NCBI GenBank assembly: GCA_002420305.1
Contig: DIHT01000039.1
Span: 1-58,052, forward strand
Direction of reading: 5' to 3'
Origin: Akkermansiaceae bacterium UBA5689
GTDB taxonomy: Bacteria; Verrucomicrobiota; Verrucomicrobiia; Verrucomicrobiales; Akkermansiaceae
Length of the DNA stretch: 58,052 nt
The position numbers and the translations under genes were made by a program. Under the pieces are notes generated by a model, which searched no databases, was not told where the DNA came from, and was given only the letters and a program-made list of their open reading frames with translations. The number at the start of each line of letters is the position of its first letter. Position 1 is the first letter of the stretch. Positions 53,908-58,052 of the stretch are shown here, piece after piece.

Positions 53908-54597
53908 ATGAAGCCACTAAGAAGAATGATGATGGGGTTGGCCGCGGGCGCCCTGATGATGAGCGCGCAAGCAGCCGACAAGGTTGAACTCGAAGGAGCC
54001 TCCGTGGGGGTCTGGACCATGGATTTTGATGCTGCGGTAAAGCTGGCAGGAGAAAAGAAGCTGCCCCTTATCTTGAATTTTACCGGTTCCGATTGGTGCG
54101 GATGGTGCAAGTTGATGGATAAGAATGTTTTCGCGGAGGAGGCGTGGAAAACCTACGCCAAGGAGAATGCGCTCCTTGTTACCCTTGATTTCCCGCAGGA
54201 TAAGTCAGTTGTCCCTGAAAAATACGTGGCCCGGAATAAGAAGCTGCAGGAGCAGTTTGGCGTAAGGGGCTACCCTACCTATGTTGTCCTTGATAATGAC
54301 GGTAACACTAAGCTCGGTCAGCTTGGGGCGGGCCGGGATAAGACTCCTTCCTCGTTCATTGAGGAATTCAAGGGAGTTGTCCGTATGAGTGCTGGGGCGA
54401 TCGAGGCCTACGCGAAGGCTAATCCTGACAAAGCGGACGCTTACAAAGCGGCTATTGCGGAGTTCCAGACTGCCAATAAGGAACTCATGGACTGGATTGA
54501 GACAAAACCGAAGAGAACGGACGAGAATACGAAGTTATTTGAAGGTTTCAACAAGCGCATTTCGGAGGCCGAGGCTGCGCTTAAGGCCTTTAATTGA
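53908..54597 (+). CDS. exported thioredoxin-like protein with CGWC motif
   Basis: 229 residues. Signal peptide about 1-22 (MKPLRRMMMGLAAGALMMSAQA). Thioredoxin_7-like domain (about 38-150): PLILNFTGSDWCGWCKLMDKN, with active-site C64-G-W-C67, and the cis-proline region GVRGYPTYVVLDNDG. The C-terminal part (about 150-229) is helical and charged, and unassigned. Probably a periplasmic thiol-disulfide reductase or chaperone for cytochromes or other disulfide proteins, in line with the many haem and cysteine proteins around it. It is single, with a good terminator downstream. Confidence 0.93.
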   Translation: MKPLRRMMMGLAAGALMMSAQAADKVELEGASVGVWTMDFDAAVKLAGEKKLPLILNFTGSDWCGWCKLMDKNVFAEEAWKTYAKENALLVTLDFPQDKSVVPEKYVARNKKLQEQFGVRGYPTYVVLDNDGNTKLGQLGAGRDKTPSSFIEEFKGVVRMSAGAIEAYAKANPDKADAYKAAIAEFQTANKELMDWIETKPKRTDENTKLFEGFNKRISEAEAALKAFN

Positions 54598-54623
54598 TTT
54601 CTTTCGAGTAAAGATATTCTTTG

Positions 54624-54674
54624 CGGGGAAGGCTCTGCCGGTTCAATCCGGGTTTCGAGTCCTTCCCCGTTTTT
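54624..54674 (+). terminator. rho-independent terminator
   Basis: Strong hairpin: CGGGGAAGG (54624-54632) pairs with CCTTCCCCG (54661-54669), extended by CTC/GAG with one bulged T, and followed directly by TTTTT (54670-54674). It lies 27 bp after the thioredoxin-like stop. The loop holds a small inner hairpin, CCGG-TTCAAT-CCGG. Confidence 0.9.
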
Positions 54675-54824
54675 GTATCCGGTTGGGGGAACAGAGTCCG
54701 GTCTGCTCGCTCCGGCGTCCTTTAGCAGGTAGCATGGAGGGGTGATCTCATGGGGGAAGTGTGAAATAAGGGCTTTCCGAGGATGGTCAGATACGGCTTG
54801 ATCTCATCCAGCAAACAGACACAC

Positions 54825-55892
54825 ATGAAAAAGAACGTCTCATTCCTGCCCACCATTGTTACCTCGATTGCCCTGCTGCTTCCGGTCGCCTCGCAAGCAG
54901 CGGACAATAATAAAGTTTGGACCGACCCTGCGAAGGCTGCAGATGAGGACCCTGATTTCAGTATTCAGGGAGAGTATGCTGCCGAGGGTGCTGGTGCTCA
55001 GGTCATCGCTTTGGGGAATGGTCACTTTCAGGCCGTTCTTTATCCGGGTGGACTCCCCGGTGCAGGTTGGGACGGCAAGGGAAAGAGTCTGCTGGATGGT
55101 AAAATTGATGGAGGAAAAGCGGTCTTCGCCGCAGCCTCCGGTAAGAAGCGCTACATGGCCGGTGGGGGAACGGAGTTCAGTGCCACGCGCAAATTTCCGC
55201 CGGAGGGACACAAGGAATATGACGGATCGATTGCTGACGGTACTTTCCATCTCACCGCCAAGAGCGGTGAAAAGATGGCGCTGAAAAAGGTGGAACGTAA
55301 AAGCCCCACCCTCGGAGTAAAGGCTCCCAAAGGGGCAGTAGTGCTCTTTGATGGGAGTAATGTTGACCACTGGAAGAATGGCAAGATCACCGACGGCCTT
55401 CTGGGGGCGACGAATGCGATCAGTACAAAACTGTTCAGGGACTGCACGATCCACGTTGAGTTCCGGACGCCTTATCGGCCGCATTCACGATCACAGGGGC
55501 GGGGAAACAGCGGAGTTTACTATCAGGGGCGCTGGGAGACTCAGGTGCTCGATTCCTTTGGGCTCGAGGGACTGATGAATGAGTGTGGTGGAATCTATTC
55601 GATAGCCGCTTCCAAGCTTAACATGTGCCTGCCGCCTCTGGCGTGGCAGACCTATGACGTCGAATATACTCACGCCAAGTTCGATAAGGACGGCAAGCGC
55701 ACAGCGTGGCCACGTATGACAGTCAAGCTGAACGGGGTAACCGTTCACGATGACCAGGAGATGGGTAAAACCCACACCACGGCGGCTCCAGTAAGTGGCC
55801 CGCTCAAGCCGGAACTTGGGGGGCCAATCTTCCTGCAGAACCACGGCAACCCTGTATTCTACCGGAACATCTGGGTCCTTGCCAAGGACTAG
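54825..55892 (+). CDS. exported DUF1080 protein with extra N-terminal domain
   Basis: 355 residues from ATG 54825, giving MKKNVSFLPTIVTSIALLLP, a clear signal peptide; the open frame extends to an ATG at 54783. It has the same two-domain plan as the protein at 44724-45770: an N-terminal domain (DFSIQGEYAAEGAGAQVIAL, LYPGGLPGAGWDG, SATRKFPPEGHKEYDG), then DUF1080 (AVVLFDGSNVDHWKNG, RSQGRGNSGVYYQG, QVLDSFGLEGLMNECGGIY, NMCLPPLAWQTYDVE, FYRNIWVLAKD). The copies are clearly paralogous but well diverged. It follows the thioredoxin terminator, so it is separately transcribed. It converges on the redoxin gene. Activity is inferred from the family (3-keto-disaccharide hydrolase or related). Confidence 0.92.
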   Translation: MKKNVSFLPTIVTSIALLLPVASQAADNNKVWTDPAKAADEDPDFSIQGEYAAEGAGAQVIALGNGHFQAVLYPGGLPGAGWDGKGKSLLDGKIDGGKAVFAAASGKKRYMAGGGTEFSATRKFPPEGHKEYDGSIADGTFHLTAKSGEKMALKKVERKSPTLGVKAPKGAVVLFDGSNVDHWKNGKITDGLLGATNAISTKLFRDCTIHVEFRTPYRPHSRSQGRGNSGVYYQGRWETQVLDSFGLEGLMNECGGIYSIAASKLNMCLPPLAWQTYDVEYTHAKFDKDGKRTAWPRMTVKLNGVTVHDDQEMGKTHTTAAPVSGPLKPELGGPIFLQNHGNPVFYRNIWVLAKD

Positions 55893-55929
55893 AACTCTGT
55901 GAGCAGGTAGATTTTTCTGCTGTCGGTTG

Positions 55930-56523
55930 CTAGCGTTCTATCAGGATCTGGCAACCCACAGCTTCGGTCACCGCCGTGGCGGGCCTGCGTCCTGCCAAGG
56001 CAGCCTGTAAGGCGTCTCTCAGTTCATGGCTGGTCGCCTTGGGTCTGCGTTTTCCGTAGGTCGCGTAGGTGTTGTCGATACGTCCCCGGTAGATTCGGCT
56101 TCCATCGGGAAGGTAGACGTGAGCCTCAGGAGTCACTTTGGCAGTGTGCTTTTCTGCAAGAGCCTGCTTTGAATCGAGGATCACAGGGCTCACGACCTCA
56201 TATTCTTTCGCGTGGGTCACGAGGGCACTTGGTTCTCCATCTGGATCCGGATGGATCTGGTAGAACCGGATTCCCTTGGGTTCGTAGGTCTTGGCCAGAC
56301 GCCTTAGCAAGGGTTGATAAAAGTTAGCGATTGGGCACGTGATATCGACGTAGATAAATACGACAGCAACCGTCTTCTGTGACTTCGTGGGCTCGTGGAC
56401 AATTCCATGAATGTCCATGACCTTCCCGATACCAGCATCCTGTCCAGGTTGAGCCCGGGTTAGATGAACTGAGAGAAGGAAGGAGAATAGAACGACCAGG
56501 AAAACTCCTCGTTGATTTCGCAT
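55930..56523 (-). CDS. exported redoxin-like protein
   Basis: 197 residues. Signal peptide about 1-24 (MRNQRGVFLVVLFSFLLSV...). The body matches redoxin/AhpC-TSA-like proteins of PVC bacteria: AVVFIYVDITCPIANFYQPLL with C63, HPDPDGEPSALVTHAKEY, ILDSKQALAEKHTAKVTPEAHVYLPDG, and RIDNTYATYGKRR. One other cysteine sits near the C-terminus (VGCQILIER). It follows the copper monooxygenase gene with an 11-bp gap, so they form an operon. In many PVC genomes, as I recall, a redoxin, a cytochrome c and a copper type II monooxygenase occur as one fused protein; here the redoxin is separate. Probable redox partner (inference). Confidence 0.86.
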   Translation of the reverse strand: MRNQRGVFLVVLFSFLLSVHLTRAQPGQDAGIGKVMDIHGIVHEPTKSQKTVAVVFIYVDITCPIANFYQPLLRRLAKTYEPKGIRFYQIHPDPDGEPSALVTHAKEYEVVSPVILDSKQALAEKHTAKVTPEAHVYLPDGSRIYRGRIDNTYATYGKRRPKATSHELRDALQAALAGRRPATAVTEAVGCQILIER

Positions 56524-56534
56524 GGGAAAAGATT

Positions 56535-58052
56535 CTAGCGCCTGCGGAAGCCTCTGAGCATGGAGTCGAGATACTTCTGAACCTCGGGCTGTTCGATCTT
56601 ATCCAGCGTTTTGTCGCCATCCTTGTCAAAGCGGTCGAAGATTCGGGAGCGCATCCGGCCTGGGACCTCGTTATACTGAATCAGTCCATCTCCGTTCTCA
56701 TCATAGTTTTTCACATTGAGAAACGATCTTGAGGCCTTCTGGATCGCATCTGCAGCGCTGGTGATGAGCTGAGCCCTCTGCGCGTCCTTGATTGCCTGAA
56801 TCTTCTCATTGTTCTCGGGCACGACGATCAGGGTTACACTGCCCATTTCGTCGTCAGACTCCTGCCCCCACGTGATACGCCGGGGAGGACTGTTGGGATT
56901 TTCAGGGTTACTAGCTGAGTTGTCATAGACGAGGCGTGTCTTCAGGACGGTCCCCGCAGGTAGATCGAGAGGTTTCTCGAACTGATAGCGGTCCTGCCAA
57001 TCAAGATCCCAGTCATCGATACTCATCAGAGTGATCATCTTACCGTCTGGCAGGGTTGCGGTCATGATCATCGACTTGCAGATGTAATGGGCATGGCCGC
57101 CAACCGAGACTGCTTTCACAGGGACTGGCAGGGTAATGCTGTCCTCAACGATGTAACTTTCTTCGCCGGCGGGGATATTGATTCCCTTGGTCGCTCCAAA
57201 GAATGGAGGAATTTGAATAGGGACAAGATTCACCTCAGGAGATTCCTCGGCGAAGTAGAGCGCGAGCTCTGCTTCTTCGACCTCTTTCTTTCCGGAAGGA
57301 TGAAAGTGCGTCTGCATTACGACATCCGAACCGCGGGGCAGGAACATGGCGAGGTCGCCCGGGAGTTTTGCCGGCGTGGCGCCAGGAACGTGACCACCCA
57401 GCCCTCCGTTACCACCTCCAAAGGCTGCAGCAGGGTCTGTGATGCCTCCACCCTGCCGGAGAAATCCCATTCCACTGATCCCAGCTTTGCCGTCCCGACC
57501 GTCCATTTTCCGTGCTGCTCCGTTTGAATCGATAAAGAAAAGAGCATGATGGACTGCTGACTTCGCCTTAGGACGGAGCTCTACCGCCTTGACCCATTTG
57601 TCTTCCGAGAGCTGAAGAGGAAAAACAAAGGACCGGTAGATATCCCTGCCTTCCGCTGGGACCTCGAATTTTCCCTTCATCTTGATAACAAGGTCGGGCT
57701 TTCCGAGATACCAACCACTGGGATACTCCGGAAGTTTCGGTCTTTTCGACGAGTCTCCCTCCGGCATCCCTTCTTTCACCCATGAGCCAAAAAGATCAAT
57801 CTGTTCGTCACTGAGACGCCGGTCGTTGGCGTAGTGCATCTCCTTGTTGGTGGGCTTCCATGGAGGCATGTAGCGGTCCAGGATCACGTCGTTGATCGTC
57901 AATGCGCGTTTTTTGACATCCCGGTAGCTGATGAGATGGAAGGGGCCGTTCTGCCCGGGACGATGGCAACCGGTACAATTCTGGTGAATCAGCGGCGCAA
58001 TGTGCTCGTTGAACGTCACTTTAGCCGTGCAGGGCAGCAGGGGCCCAAAGAG
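56535..58052 (-). CDS. cytochrome c / copper type II monooxygenase-like protein with EF-hands, 5' end cut by window edge
   Basis: The frame is open to the window edge (reads LFGPLLPCTAKVTFNEH), so the GTG at 58019 is probably internal and the signal peptide starts outside. Haem motif CTGCHRPG (C-x2-C-H) lies near the visible start, with YMPPW. The central region matches the PHM/DBH-type copper monooxygenase fold: HH in AVHHALFFID, HFH in MQTHFHPSG, and GGHAHYICKSM, with Met in MGSVTLIVV; these are the expected copper ligands. The C-terminus has EF-hand-like loops DENGDGLIQYNE and DKDGDKTLDKIE. It probably couples electron entry through haem to hydroxylation by copper; the substrate is unknown. 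Followed by the redoxin gene. Confidence 0.9.
   Translation of the reverse strand, partial: LFGPLLPCTAKVTFNEHIAPLIHQNCTGCHRPGQNGPFHLISYRDVKKRALTINDVILDRYMPPWKPTNKEMHYANDRRLSDEQIDLFGSWVKEGMPEGDSSKRPKLPEYPSGWYLGKPDLVIKMKGKFEVPAEGRDIYRSFVFPLQLSEDKWVKAVELRPKAKSAVHHALFFIDSNGAARKMDGRDGKAGISGMGFLRQGGGITDPAAAFGGGNGGLGGHVPGATPAKLPGDLAMFLPRGSDVVMQTHFHPSGKKEVEEAELALYFAEESPEVNLVPIQIPPFFGATKGINIPAGEESYIVEDSITLPVPVKAVSVGGHAHYICKSMIMTATLPDGKMITLMSIDDWDLDWQDRYQFEKPLDLPAGTVLKTRLVYDNSASNPENPNSPPRRITWGQESDDEMGSVTLIVVPENNEKIQAIKDAQRAQLITSAADAIQKASRSFLNVKNYDENGDGLIQYNEVPGRMRSRIFDRFDKDGDKTLDKIEQPEVQKYLDSMLRGFRRR

Noticed and set aside
54638..54651. T-arm-like CCGG-TTCAAT-CCGG, possible tRNA fragment
   Set aside because: The loop is 6 nt, there is no acceptor, D or anticodon stem, and the element sits inside the loop of a clear terminator.

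Overview
This 58 kb window looks like a chromosomal stretch from a member of the PVC superphylum, most likely a marine or aquatic Verrucomicrobiota. This rests on family content, not on a marker gene. It has four DUF1549/DUF1553 cytochrome-like proteins, four DUF1501 proteins, two PVC-type membrane-bound dehydrogenase (sorbosone-dehydrogenase-like) proteins, three DUF1080 (3-keto-disaccharide hydrolase family) proteins, two sulfatases and a pseudopilin with a C-terminal ADGH motif. I recognise 31 protein genes and no tRNA, rRNA, CRISPR array, transposase or phage gene. About 27 of the 31 carry Sec, Tat, lipoprotein or prepilin export signals. Only PEP carboxylase, a DEAD-box helicase and a LarA-like DUF2088 protein look cytoplasmic, and one acyltransferase is an integral membrane protein.

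Layout from left to right. Bases 1-6788 (+) hold a three-gene operon: a DUF1549/DUF1553 protein cut by the window edge, a Tat-exported DUF1501 protein, and an SGNH hydrolase / dehydrogenase / HEAT / cupredoxin fusion. Bases 6846-9359 (-) encode a four-domain fasciclin protein and a small lipoprotein. Bases 9894-15357 (+) hold a second DUF1549/DUF1553-DUF1501 pair. Bases 15463-21808 (-) encode a very large DUF11-type repeat protein followed by an outer-membrane beta-barrel protein with a 21-bp tandem repeat. Then come a pseudopilin (+), PEP carboxylase (-), a short DUF1080 protein (+) and a lectin-like/TSP3 calcium-repeat protein (-). Bases 29351-34057 (-) hold the third DUF1549/DUF1553-DUF1501 pair. 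A mixed block follows: lipoprotein-like esterase, DEAD-box helicase, LarA-like protein, sulfatase and a TolB-like propeller protein. Bases 40866-44541 (-) hold the fourth pair. After it come a DUF1080 protein, a second sulfatase, an acyltransferase with an ankyrin block inside it, an esterase, a second dehydrogenase ending in a haem c domain, a thioredoxin-like protein, a third DUF1080 protein, and a redoxin next to a copper monooxygenase that runs off the right edge.

How the genes may work together (inference): the set fits the envelope side of breakdown of complex, probably sulfated and esterified, polysaccharides. Sulfatases and esterases would remove substituents, DUF1080 proteins would act on oxidised (3-keto) sugars, and the dehydrogenases would oxidise sugars and pass electrons to attached copper or haem domains. 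The repeated haem protein + DUF1501 pair is the most striking conserved unit, and its biochemical role is not established. The most interesting observations are: two sister dehydrogenases ending in a blue-copper domain or a haem c domain; the ankyrin block inside an acyltransferase; a probable ATT start hiding a Tat signal; and a roughly 375-residue module inserted into one repeat of the giant surface protein.
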